A DNA stretch of 64,000 bases from contig NZ_JAFBBJ010000001.1 of assembly GCF_016907085.1 (NCBI RefSeq), forward strand, positions 1,426,001 to 1,490,000, read 5' to 3'. Each line of letters begins with the position of its first letter. Position 1 is the first letter of the stretch. The notes beneath the pieces are model-generated. The model had not been told where the DNA came from and did no database searches. It saw only the letters and a list, made by a program, of their open reading frames with translations. Below are positions 38,447-47,459 of the stretch, piece after piece. The translations under genes were made by a program, and so were the position numbers. This DNA is from Clavibacter michiganensis (GTDB lineage: Bacteria; Actinomycetota; Actinomycetes; Actinomycetales; Microbacteriaceae).

Positions 38447-39375
38447 CGAGCCGCCTTCTTCTCGGCGACGGCCTTCTCGGTGGTGGTGAGGAGGCTCTGC
38501 AGCTCGTCGGCCGGCGTCTGCAGCGGGATCGCCGTGCCGCCCGAGTTCTCGACGACCGCGTCGACCACGGCGGGGGTGTCCCGGAAGATCTGCGCGAGCT
38601 CCAGGTAGGTCTCGTTCTGCGCGTCGGCGGCGCGGGCCGCGAAGACGTTGACGTAGGCGAGCGCCTTCGGGTCGCTGGGGTCGTCCTGCGCGATCGCGTC
38701 GTCGGCGGTGAGGCCGGCGTCGGTGACGAAGTCGTTGTTGATGATGACGGCGTCCGCGTCCGGCAGCGACGTGGCGGTGAGCGCCGCGTCCACCGTCGTG
38801 ACGCTGACCTTCGACGCGGCCTGGTCGATGTCGTCGAGCGTGGAGACGCTGGATCCGCCGCCCTTCAGCGTCAGGAGGCCCTCGCGCTGGAGCAGGAGCA
38901 GGCCGCGCGCGAGGTTCGACTCGTCGTTGGGCAGGATCACGGTGCCGCCCTGCGGGATGTCGGCGACCGACGCGTGCTTCGACGAGTACAGCCCGAGCGG
39001 ATAGATCGCCGTGGCGCCGATGGGCGCGAGGTCCTCGCCCGAACCCTCGTTGTACTGCGCGAGGTAGACGAGGTGCTGGAACTGGTCGAGGTCGATCTCG
39101 CCCTCCGACAGGGCGGGGTTCACCTGCGGGTACTCGGTGAAGTCGACGATCTCCACGTCGATGCCCTGCTCCTTCGCCGCCTCCACGAAGAGGGGCCACT
39201 GCGGGTCGCTCGCGCCGACGACGCCGATGCGCACGGCCTTGCCGCCGCCCGAGAACGCGCCGGTGGCGAAGAGGACGGCCGCGACGATCGCGAGGACGAC
39301 GACGACCGCGCCGATGAGGAGGCCGAGGCGGTTCCTCCGCTTCGGGGCGTCGATCAAGGGTGCCTGGGTGGTCAT
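38443..39375 (-). CDS. metQ: Methionine-binding protein MetQ-like, membrane-anchored
   Basis: A 310-residue substrate-binding protein of the NLPA/MetQ family. VRIGVVGASDPQWPLFVEAAKEQ opens the binding domain; FQHLVYLAQYN and ILPNDESNLARGLLLLQ are family blocks. The N-terminus is a basic stretch and a helix (about 15-40) ending GAFSGGG, without the lipobox cysteine normal for Gram-positive MetQ. It therefore seems to be held by an uncleaved helix. First gene of the operon; a leader of about 230 bases precedes it. Confidence 0.9.
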   Translation of the reverse strand: MTTQAPLIDAPKRRNRLGLLIGAVVVVLAIVAAVLFATGAFSGGGKAVRIGVVGASDPQWPLFVEAAKEQGIDVEIVDFTEYPQVNPALSEGEIDLDQFQHLVYLAQYNEGSGEDLAPIGATAIYPLGLYSSKHASVADIPQGGTVILPNDESNLARGLLLLQREGLLTLKGGGSSVSTLDDIDQAASKVSVTTVDAALTATSLPDADAVIINNDFVTDAGLTADDAIAQDDPSDPKALAYVNVFAARAADAQNETYLELAQIFRDTPAVVDAVVENSGGTAIPLQTPADELQSLLTTTEKAVAEKKAAR

Positions 39376-39613
39376 GGGGGTCCTCTCGGTGGTGCGGGCG
39401 CCGGTGCTGTCCGGTGGTGGTGCGGGTGCGGTCGTGCGGCGAGGCGGGGATGCGGTTCGGCGGGCGGCGCGCGGATGAGCGCGCCGACGCGGTCGGGCGG
39501 ACGCGCCAGGGCGTCCGGATCGGATGCCTCCGGGAGGCGCGCGCGGGACGACGTCTCGACCTCCGATGCGGGACGCCGACGACGGCCGACGGCCGCGTCC
39601 CTGCAGCACCTCG

Positions 39614-39643
39614 ACGGTAGGCGGACGGGCGGGGCGTGTCGAA
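39614..39643 (-). promoter_or_regulatory. Putative metQ operon promoter
   Basis: On the minus strand TTCGAC (39643-39638) and TACCGT (39619-39614) are 18 bases apart, a fair -35/-10 pair about 238 bases before metQ. The resulting long leader could carry regulation. Confidence 0.4.
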
Positions 39644-39681
39644 CCGGGCCGTAACACGGGGACACCCCGCATAGCCCGCGG

Positions 39682-39696
39682 GATGTGGCAGGGTCG
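39682..39696 (+). promoter_or_regulatory. Upstream element shared by two paralogous genes (copy 1)
   Basis: gatgtggcagggtcg lies 30 bases before ATG 39712. A 14 of 15 identical copy lies at the same place before the next gene (40634-40648). Confidence 0.45.
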
Positions 39697-39711
39697 GCCA
39701 CGGAGGTGCCC

Positions 39712-40608
39712 ATGCACGAGGACGACGACGACGCCGTCTCCGCGCTCCCGGTCGAGGAGCTGCGACGCCGCGTGTACGCGCAGGGGGCCGATGGGAGCGA
39801 CGAGCGGTGGATCCGCGCGGCCGCCGAGCTCGCCCGCCGCGAGCGCGCGTCCCGGCCGGTCGCGGACGACGTGGCGGACGATCATGCACGTGCCTCCACC
39901 GGCGCCGCGGCCTCCGCCTCCGCCGGCGCCTCCGCCGTCGCCGACGGTCCCGTGACGGCCGACCCGGCGACGGCGGACCCCGCCGCCCCCGAGCACGCCC
40001 CGACCCGCGGATCCCGTCGCCTGCTCGTCGGGGTCGCCGCCGCCGCGCTCGCGGTCGGCCTCGCCACGGGAGCCGCGCTCGGCGCATCGCTCGGCGACGC
40101 ATCCCCCGCCGCGACCCCCGCCGACGGCACGCCCCGTCCCGGCGCGGACGCGCCCCCGGCCGCCGCGGGATCCTCCCCCGCCCCGACCGCGAGCGCCGAC
40201 GGCCCCGCGCTCCTCGGCCCCGACTCCACGTCCGACCAGCGCAGCCGCCCGGTCGGCGCGATCTTCGACGGACCGCAGGAGGACGGCGACCGCCCGCCCA
40301 AGGCCGTGCGCGCCGACGTCGACGCCACCACGATCCGCGCGGTGCAGACGAGCGTCGGCCTCTACGCCGGGCTCTCCGTGTCGGGCGACCTGTGCCTGCT
40401 GGTGTTCCCGAGCGGCGGAGCGGGCGTCGTCACGTGCGCCTCGCCCGACCGCGTCGCCTCCGACGGCCTCCGCATCGCGTGGACGACCGAGTTCCCGTCG
40501 CGCAACCGCGACGGCTCGACGGGCATGATCACCGGCGACGTGACGGCCACCTGGTCGGGCGACGACCTCATCACGCTCACGACGCCGGACCGCATCCTCG
40601 CGTACTGA
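39712..40608 (+). CDS. Single-pass membrane protein, paralogue 1 of a tandem pair
   Basis: A 298-residue protein of no recognised family. The cytoplasmic N-terminus has VEELRRRVYAQGADGSDERWIRAAAELARRER, then an Ala/Pro-rich stretch, one membrane helix (about 103-125), a disordered linker and an extracytoplasmic domain of about 120 residues with VQTSVGLYAGLSVSGDLCLLVF and a second cysteine (VTCASP). It ends LTTPDRILAY. The next gene repeats the whole layout. The N-terminal RRxVYAQGADxSDERWIRAAAEL block is the best-kept part. Function unknown; anti-sigma or sensor roles are only guesses. Confidence 0.78.
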   Translation: MHEDDDDAVSALPVEELRRRVYAQGADGSDERWIRAAAELARRERASRPVADDVADDHARASTGAAASASAGASAVADGPVTADPATADPAAPEHAPTRGSRRLLVGVAAAALAVGLATGAALGASLGDASPAATPADGTPRPGADAPPAAAGSSPAPTASADGPALLGPDSTSDQRSRPVGAIFDGPQEDGDRPPKAVRADVDATTIRAVQTSVGLYAGLSVSGDLCLLVFPSGGAGVVTCASPDRVASDGLRIAWTTEFPSRNRDGSTGMITGDVTATWSGDDLITLTTPDRILAY

Positions 40609-40633
40609 GGAGGCCCCGACGGACCGCGCGGGC

Positions 40634-40648
40634 GATGTGGGAGGGTCG
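40634..40648 (+). promoter_or_regulatory. Upstream element shared by two paralogous genes (copy 2)
   Basis: gatgtgggagggtcg, 36 bases before ATG 40670, differs at one base from copy 1. Conservation of a non-coding block beside diverged coding sequence suggests a promoter or operator. Confidence 0.45.
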
Positions 40649-40669
40649 TCGCGGGGAAGGGGCACCACC

Positions 40670-41503
40670 ATGGACGCACGCACGCCGGGGTCCGGCGACG
40701 ACCTCACCGCGCTCTCGCTCGACGCGCTCCGGCAGCTCGTCTACGCGCAGGGCGCCGACGAGAGCGACGAGCGGTGGATCCGCGCGGCCGCCGAGCTGAC
40801 CCGCCGCGAGCGCGCGTCCTCCCCCGCCGCGGGCGATGCGAGCGACCCGGATGGCACGACCCACTCATCCGACGCGCGCGCGGACGCGGGACGATCCGGC
40901 CGGCGGACGCTCGCCTGGGCCGGCGGCGCCCTCGTGGTCGGGCTGCTCGCGGGCGCGGGCATCGCCGCCGGCGTGGGCGGATCCGCGGAGCCGCCAGCTG
41001 ACGCGACCGCGACCCCGACAGCCACCGCGACCGACGACGGCCAGCCGGCGCCGGATCCCGCCAGCGTGCGGTCGCTCCTCGGCACCGACATCAGCCGCAC
41101 CTCGGCGCCCGTCGCGGTCGCCGGGATCCTCGCCGCTCCTCAGGAGGAGGCCGACACCCCGCCGCGCTCGCCGGGCGGCGACATCGACCTCACCTCCATC
41201 CGCGGCGTGCAGACGAGCGTCGGCCTCTTCGTGGCGCGCACGATCTCCGGTGACGCGTGCCTGCTCGTGTACCCGTGGACGGGATCCGTGCCCTCGGCGG
41301 AGGACAGCCCCGGCTCCGGCGTCGCGTCGTGCGCCCCGCCCGCCCAGCTCGCCGTCTCGGGCCTCGAGGTCACCTGGATCGCGGACGTCCCGGTGCGCGC
41401 GTTCGACGGCAGCGTGCGGATGGCCGGAGGCGGGCTCAGCGTCGTCTGGTCGCCCGACGGGACTCTGACGCTGAGCTCGCCGGACGTCCTGCTCGCCTAC
41501 TGA
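40670..41503 (+). CDS. Single-pass membrane protein, paralogue 2 of a tandem pair
   Basis: A 277-residue paralogue of the preceding gene: LRQLVYAQGADESDERWIRAAAELTRRER, a disordered stretch, a membrane helix (about 77-98, LAWAGGALVVGLLAGAGIAA), a Thr/Ala/Pro linker and an extracytoplasmic domain with VQTSVGLFVARTISGDACLLVY, VASCAPP and the end LSSPDVLLAY. Start ATG 40670 has GGGGAAGGGG upstream. Gene duplication followed by marked divergence is clear. It is convergent with the ABC-F gene. No function can be assigned. Confidence 0.78.
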   Translation: MDARTPGSGDDLTALSLDALRQLVYAQGADESDERWIRAAAELTRRERASSPAAGDASDPDGTTHSSDARADAGRSGRRTLAWAGGALVVGLLAGAGIAAGVGGSAEPPADATATPTATATDDGQPAPDPASVRSLLGTDISRTSAPVAVAGILAAPQEEADTPPRSPGGDIDLTSIRGVQTSVGLFVARTISGDACLLVYPWTGSVPSAEDSPGSGVASCAPPAQLAVSGLEVTWIADVPVRAFDGSVRMAGGGLSVVWSPDGTLTLSSPDVLLAY

Positions 41504-41528
41504 GCGCCCGCGCGGTCAGCCCGCGGGA

Positions 41529-43346
<1,818 letters not shown>

Positions 43347-43352
43347 CGCACG

Positions 43353-43358
43353 AGCCTA
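43353..43358 (-). promoter_or_regulatory. Putative leaderless promoter -10 of the ABC-F gene
   Basis: TAGGCT on the minus strand lies 6 bases before the GTG start. No ribosome site is visible between them. Confidence 0.5.
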
Positions 43359-43495
43359 GGTGACCCCCACCCGGGGAATTCCCGCGGGGCGCCCGCCGTT
43401 GGCCTCCAGCGTGACCCGTGAGGGCCGCGCGCTCGACGGGGAGCAGCCCGCCCCGCCGCCGAGGCGCGGGGACCAGCCCACCGCGAGGAGCGCCC

Positions 43496-44788
43496 ATGAC
43501 GACCAGCCGCACCGACACCGCATCGATCCCCACCGCGTCCGCGAGCGCCGCGCCCGCCGCGACGCCCGCCCGCCGCGAATCCGCCGCCGGCCTGCTCGTC
43601 TACGCGCTGACGCTGCTCGTGCTGGTCGCCTCGGGTGCCGCGCCCTCGCCCCTCTACCCCGTGTACCAGGAAGAGTGGGCGCTGCCGCCCGTCGTCCTCA
43701 CGATCGTGTTCGCCGTCTACGTGGCCGGCCTCCTCGCGACGCTGCTCACGGCCGGCCGGCTCTCCGACCACATCGGCCGCCGCCCCGTGATCCTCGGCGC
43801 CCTCGCCGTCTCCACCGCGGCGATGCTCGTGTTCGCCTTCGCGCACGACGGGCTCGCGCTCGTGGTCGCCCGGATCCTGCAGGGCCTGGCGATCGGCCTC
43901 GCGACGGGTGCCCTCGGCGCCGGCATGATCGACCACCAGCCCACCCGCCGCTCCGGCCTCGCCGCGTTCCTCAACGGCGTCGTGCCGCCCGCGGCGCTCA
44001 CGGTCGGCGCGCTCGGCAGCGGCTTCCTCGTCGCCTACGGACCCGCGCCGGAGGAGACCGTGTTCGTCGTGCTCGCCGCGCTCATGGTGGTCGCGGGCAT
44101 CGCGGTCGCGTTCGTCCCCGAGCGCCAGCCGCGCCGCGCGGGCGCGCTCCGGTCGCTCGTCCCGTCGGTCGCCGTGCCGCGCGCTGCCCGCTCGGTCTTC
44201 ACGGCGGTCGTCGGCGGCATGATCGCCAGCTGGGCGCTGGGCGGCATGTTCCTGGCCTTCATCGGATCCGTGCTCGGCACCACGTTCGGCCTCCACAGCG
44301 CCGCGCTCACGGGCGCCGCGATCGCCCTGTTCACCGGCACGGGCGCGATCACCGGCATCGTGATCCGCACGCGCGACGCCCGCCGCAGCCTCATCGTCGG
44401 CGTCGTCGCGCTCGTGCTGGGACCGGTCGGCCTCGTCGCCGCGATCTGGACCGCCTCGCTGCCCCTCTTCGCGGTCGCCGCGGTGATCGGCGGCGTCGGC
44501 TTCGGCGCCGGGTTCCAGGCGGGCCTCCGGCTGGTGCTCGCGGAGGCGCCCGTCGACCAGCGCGCCAGCCTCCTCTCCTCCGTCTACGTCGCGAGCTACC
44601 TCGCCTTCGGCGTGCCGAGCATCGTCGCGGGCGTGTTCGTCGAGGCGGACGGGCTGCCGATCGTGCTCACCGTCTACGGCGCCTTCGTCGCGGCGAGCGC
44701 CCTGGTCGCGCTCGTGCTGCAGCTCACGGGACGCCGCACACGCCGCGCCGAGCGGATCGCCGACGCGCTGGACGCCGCCTCCCGCTGA
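43496..44788 (+). CDS. Major facilitator superfamily transporter
   Basis: A 430-residue transporter with 12 predicted helices. Motif A, GRLSDHIGRRPV, lies between helices 2 and 3; RILQGLAIGLATGALGAGM is helix 4. It resembles drug/sugar efflux MFS proteins in which a conserved APSPLYPVYQ follows helix 1. The substrate is unknown. ATG 43496 has GAGGAG 7 bases upstream. Divergent from the ABC-F gene. Confidence 0.88.
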   Translation: MTTSRTDTASIPTASASAAPAATPARRESAAGLLVYALTLLVLVASGAAPSPLYPVYQEEWALPPVVLTIVFAVYVAGLLATLLTAGRLSDHIGRRPVILGALAVSTAAMLVFAFAHDGLALVVARILQGLAIGLATGALGAGMIDHQPTRRSGLAAFLNGVVPPAALTVGALGSGFLVAYGPAPEETVFVVLAALMVVAGIAVAFVPERQPRRAGALRSLVPSVAVPRAARSVFTAVVGGMIASWALGGMFLAFIGSVLGTTFGLHSAALTGAAIALFTGTGAITGIVIRTRDARRSLIVGVVALVLGPVGLVAAIWTASLPLFAVAAVIGGVGFGAGFQAGLRLVLAEAPVDQRASLLSSVYVASYLAFGVPSIVAGVFVEADGLPIVLTVYGAFVAASALVALVLQLTGRRTRRAERIADALDAASR

Positions 44789-44814
44789 GGACCGCCGCCG
44801 TGCGGGCATCCGGG

Positions 44815-44820
44815 TAGCAT
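44815..44820 (+). promoter_or_regulatory. Putative -10 element of the small membrane gene
   Basis: TAGCAT 91 bases before ATG 44912, matching the TAGNNT pattern. Confidence 0.35.
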
Positions 44821-44911
44821 CGTCGTCGCCGTGCGGCCGAGCCGTGCCGGCGCGCGTCCCACCGGACCGGCATCCCGCCCGGCGCCGGCCCCGAACGGAA
44901 GGTCGTCCCCC

Positions 44912-45082
44912 ATGGCGTTCATCGTCGTCCTGCTCGTCCTCTGGCTGATCCTCACGGTCGTCGGCTTCGCCATCAAGGGCCTCATCTGGCTCGGGATCAT
45001 CGGCATCATCCTGATCCTCGGCACGATCGTGCTCGGCAGCCTCCGCCGTCGCTACAACGCCGCGAAGACGCCCAAGGCGTAG
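44912..45082 (+). CDS. Small hydrophobic membrane protein
   Basis: A 56-residue protein with two membrane helices (MAFIVVLLVLWLILTVVGFA and LIWLGIIGIILILGTIVLGS) and a basic tail RRRYNAAKTPKA. It resembles the short hydrophobic proteins common in actinobacteria, function unknown. GGAAGG lies a little upstream of the ATG. It ends 26 bases before the truncated moaE copy. Confidence 0.72.
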   Translation: MAFIVVLLVLWLILTVVGFAIKGLIWLGIIGIILILGTIVLGSLRRRYNAAKTPKA

Positions 45083-45108
45083 CGGCCCGGCGGCCGGCGA
45101 CGGTCGGG

Positions 45109-45298
45109 TCAGCCCAGCGACGCCACCCACTCGCTCGCGCCGTCGTCGTCGTCGTCGTCGAAGGCCTGCTGCTTCCAGATGGGGACGCGCTGTGTGACCT
45201 CGTCCACCAACAGGCCGCACACCGCGAACGCGTCTGCGCGATGCGCGGACGAGACGGCGCACGGGAGGGCGACATCGCCGATGCCGAGCCGCCCGATG
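45109..45298 (-). pseudogene. Detached 3' fragment of moaE (MPT synthase large subunit)
   Basis: The frame ending at TGA 45111-45109 reads IGRLGIGDVALPCAVSSAHR and continues to ASEWVASLG, matching the last 58 or so residues of the intact MoaE encoded 1.4 kb away with about five substitutions plus four extra aspartates. Similarity stops abruptly at 45298, where island sequence begins. The fragment contains the catalytic-site region (QRVPIWKQQAF) but lacks the N-terminal half, so it cannot make a working MoaE. It is in frame with an upstream ATG at 45453 and could be translated as a 114-residue hybrid. Confidence 0.82.
45109..45298. repeat. Diverged direct repeat of the moaE 3' end (copy A)
   Basis: Copy A (45109-45298) and copy B (46492-46669) are direct repeats with many base differences. 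Copy A is 12 bases longer because a GTC run is expanded. They flank the lower-GC island. Confidence 0.8.
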
Positions 45299-45418
45299 GG
45301 AATTAGTGAGGACTGCTCCACGCAGACAAAACTGACGTCACTCGAACCGGCAGCCTTTCCTCTGTGGGGGCACGCTTGGCCGGCAACCGGGTCCGATAGC
45401 CCCTTGAGAAACGCGCCC

Positions 45419-45607
45419 TCAATCGTGTCGTTTCTCGCGTTCGTGGCGCACAACAGCTCCTATTGCACGTCCGCCGATCACGATCAGCACTACGAAGCCG
45501 ATCGACCCCGCGATGCGGACGATCCCGGATTGCTCGAAAGTGAGGAATTGGATGAGTAGGCCGACTCCCACACCGAGGACGGCGATGGCCACTATCTTGA
45601 GCTTCAA
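45419..45607 (-). CDS. Small two-helix membrane protein of the island
   Basis: A 62-residue protein starting at TTG 45607 (KLKIVAIAVLGVGVGLLIQF), with GGGGGA upstream; a second helix is GFVVLIVIGGRAIGAVV, and it ends REKRHD. A longer frame from GTG 45655 would run through the terminator-like hairpin, so TTG is preferred. It lies downstream of a secreted-protein gene, which fits an immunity or accessory role, but nothing in its sequence proves this. Base composition is lower in GC than neighbouring genes. Confidence 0.6.
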   Translation of the reverse strand: MKLKIVAIAVLGVGVGLLIQFLTFEQSGIVRIAGSIGFVVLIVIGGRAIGAVVRHEREKRHD

Positions 45608-45626
45608 CGTGAAACATCCCCCTGAG

Positions 45627-45656
45627 GTGGGCGCCGCGAGTCGCGTGGCGCCCACC
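45627..45656 (-). terminator. Hairpin between the two island genes
   Basis: gtgggcgcc and its complement (9-10 bp) around an 11-base loop lie 19 bases past the stop of the secreted-protein gene. It could attenuate transcription into the small membrane gene. Confidence 0.65.
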
Positions 45657-45674
45657 TAAGGGGCGACCTAGGGG

Positions 45675-46256
45675 TTAGACGCACCGAATCCATGAATCGT
45701 TTATACCAGTCCACGCTGCTTCGTGTCCGAAGAAGGGCAGAAGCAGTTGGCGATCGTCAGAGCACTTTCCGTTGTAACTGAGGTACTGCTGCGCCGCCCC
45801 GATGGCGACGCTGGTGATGAAGCAGCTTCCGGGAAACGCACCGCACAACGCGAAGCCGACCAGGACACCACTCCCATTGATGATGGCATCTTGATCAAAT
45901 GAATTGAGAAGGATGTAGGGATGCCCATGCCCGTCGTCCGTGCCGCCGGAGATTTTCGACTCGAATTCACCTTCGGGAGAATTCGGTGCCGCACCCTCCT
46001 TGGACGCCACCTCGTCGCCGTGGCTTTCATGGTATGTCGTGACGGACCGCCCATCATGGAGCGAACTGTCACGAGGGACGGCCGACGCATCCACTTCGGC
46101 CTGCGCGGCACTAGCCGCTCGCTCTGAGATCGCTGACGCCGCGGAGTTCGGTGCGGGCTCCGCGGCGTTCGCCGCGACGGACGAGGTGGACATCAAGCCC
46201 ATAGCAATGACTGTCGCCACGGCCATGTGGAGTGGAGCCTTCGATCTGCTGTTCAT
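45675..46256 (-). CDS. Secreted protein of the island, bacteriocin-precursor-like, unknown family
   Basis: A 193-residue exported protein. A signal peptide (about 1-32, ending SSVAANAA) is followed by a hydrophilic, acidic region (35-105) and a compact C-terminal part with a Gly-rich hydrophobic segment (GSGVLVGFALCGAFPGSCF) and four cysteines (CGAFPGSC, GKCSD, IRCV). A leader, acidic pro-region and Cys/Gly-rich hydrophobic mature domain are the layout of some secreted bacteriocins; other secreted small proteins could look the same. Start ATG 46256 has the strong site AAGGAAAG. Codon use (AAT, TCA, TTT, AAA) differs from neighbours, a sign of transfer. Confidence 0.65.
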   Translation of the reverse strand: MNSRSKAPLHMAVATVIAMGLMSTSSVAANAAEPAPNSAASAISERAASAAQAEVDASAVPRDSSLHDGRSVTTYHESHGDEVASKEGAAPNSPEGEFESKISGGTDDGHGHPYILLNSFDQDAIINGSGVLVGFALCGAFPGSCFITSVAIGAAQQYLSYNGKCSDDRQLLLPFFGHEAAWTGINDSWIRCV

Positions 46257-46491
46257 TTGTCTTTCCTTCTATAGAGGAGTGAGACAGTCCGCACACCGAT
46301 GTCGCTCGACCTACGCCCGATGTGCCGAGTGAGCAAGGCAGGGCTCGGCATTCAGAGATGCCTCGCGTGACGTGGGCTTCGGTCAAAATTCCAGGATCGA
46401 CTAAGCCCTCAAGGCCGAACTTAGAACTCGTGCTCGAAGCCCGTCGACACAGCCCACAGGGCGGAGAATCTGAAGCGCTCGACCCGGCGAG
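46257..46491. other. Lower-GC gap between moaE and the island gene
   Basis: This 235-base stretch holds the upstream region of the secreted-protein gene and the junction with moaE copy B. TATAGA lies close to the ribosome site, but no convincing promoter or att core was found. No gene is seen. Confidence 0.4.
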
Positions 46492-46669
46492 CTAGCCGAG
46501 CGAGGCCACCCACTCGCTCGTGCCGTCGTCGAAGGCCTGCTGCTTCCAGATGGGGACGCGCTGCTTGACCTCGTCCACCAGGAGACCGCACGCGACGAAC
46601 GCGTCGGCGCGGTGCGCGGAGGAGACGGCGCAGGTGAGCGCGACGTCGCCGATGCCGAGCCGGCCGATG
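46492..46669. repeat. Direct repeat of the moaE 3' end (copy B, within intact gene)
   Basis: Partner of copy A at 45109-45298. It carries the true end of moaE with TAG as stop, while copy A ends in TGA. Confidence 0.8.
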
Positions 46670-46923
46670 CGGTGCTCGACCGCGATCCGCACCTCGGGGT
46701 AGCGCGCGGAGACGTCGAGCGCGACCTGCCGGATCGCCTGGCGGGCGGCCGGATGCGCGGAGTAGTCGAGCCAGAGGACGCCGCGGCCGTCGTCGTGGTC
46801 GCGCACCACGCCCTCGAAGGTGACGACCGCGCCCGCGTCGTCGGCGCGCACCGCGTCGGCGCAGTCCTTCACGCGGATCGCGCCGCCCGCGATGCGCGCG
46901 AAGAGCACGCGGTCGGCGGTCAC
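46492..46923 (-). CDS. moaE: Molybdopterin synthase catalytic subunit MoaE
   Basis: A 143-residue large subunit of molybdopterin synthase, which inserts dithiolene sulfur into precursor Z. GAVVTFEGVVRDHDDGRGV and LDYSAHPAARQAI are family blocks; HRIGRLGIGDVALTCAVSSAHRADAF and KQRVPIWKQQAF hold the active-site lysines. The start GTG 46923 overlaps the mogA stop (GTGA). No moaD is visible in the window. Its 3' end is the site of the duplication that bounds the island. Confidence 0.93.
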   Translation of the reverse strand: MTADRVLFARIAGGAIRVKDCADAVRADDAGAVVTFEGVVRDHDDGRGVLWLDYSAHPAARQAIRQVALDVSARYPEVRIAVEHRIGRLGIGDVALTCAVSSAHRADAFVACGLLVDEVKQRVPIWKQQAFDDGTSEWVASLG

Positions 46924-47459
46924 GAGCTGGCTCCGGCAGCGGGAGCGGTGTCGGCCGCCGGATCCGTCGCCGGATGCACGGCGCCGCGTGCCTGCTCGAG
47001 CACGTGGTCGAGGATCCGGTCGAGCGCTCCGAGTCCGTCGCGCACGCCGCCCGGCGAGCCCGGCAGGTTCATGACGAACGCGCCGCCCGCGAGCCCGGCG
47101 TGCCCGCGCGTGAGCACGGCCGTGGGCGTGTGGGCCGTGCCGATGCGGCGGGCCTCCTCCATGATCCCGGGGATCACGAGGTCGAGCAGCGGCGCCGTCG
47201 CCTCGGGCGTGCGGTCGGTGGGGGTGATGCCCGTGCCGCCCGTGGTGAGGATCACGCGCGCGCCGCCCGCCACGGCCTCGGCGAGCGCCGCCGCGACCCC
47301 GGGGCCGTCGGCGCGCACGACCGGCGCGCCCACCTCGAAGCCGCGCTCGGCGAGCCACGCGGCGATGACGGGACCCGTGCGGTCCTCGTACTCCCCCGCC
47401 GCGGCGCGCGTGGAGGCGACGATCACGACCGCGCGGCCGCGGGGATCCGCCGCGCTCAC
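46920..47459 (-). CDS. Molybdopterin adenylyltransferase MogA/MoaB
   Basis: A 179-residue MoCF-fold enzyme that adenylates molybdopterin before metal insertion. TTGGTGITPTDRTPEA and VMNLPGSPGGVRDGL are diagnostic. GTG 47459 overlaps the moaC stop by 4 bases. The C-terminal 30 residues are Ala/Pro-rich. It lies in the gene order moeA-moaC-mogA-moaE, transcribed leftward. Confidence 0.92.
   Translation of the reverse strand: MSAADPRGRAVVIVASTRAAAGEYEDRTGPVIAAWLAERGFEVGAPVVRADGPGVAAALAEAVAGGARVILTTGGTGITPTDRTPEATAPLLDLVIPGIMEEARRIGTAHTPTAVLTRGHAGLAGGAFVMNLPGSPGGVRDGLGALDRILDHVLEQARGAVHPATDPAADTAPAAGASS

Larger units (their letters stand above)
39376..39711. other. Divergent intergenic region of metQ: long leader without a recognised riboswitch
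   Basis: This 336-base gap holds the metQ leader on the minus strand and the 5' side of the next gene on the plus strand. No SAM-I or SAM-IV-like core (for example GGCAACCC) was found. Several GC-rich short stems can be drawn, but none is distinctive. No gene is seen. Confidence 0.5.

Noticed and set aside
39376..39711. SAM riboswitch before metQ
   Set aside because: No conserved SAM-I or SAM-IV core sequences could be found by eye; kept only as an untyped long leader.
45109..45453. Functional 114-residue hybrid gene ending in the moaE fragment
   Set aside because: The first 50 residues have no recognisable domain and overlap the small membrane gene; treated as a decayed fragment, though translation cannot be excluded.
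45303..45617. Alternative 104-codon minus-strand frame in the island
   Set aside because: It overlaps the two-helix gene in another frame and is Arg/Thr/Cys-rich without hydrophobic or domain features.
45299..46491. Insertion sequence or prophage in the island
   Set aside because: No transposase or integrase frame, and no terminal inverted repeats were found; only the moaE-derived repeats bound it.
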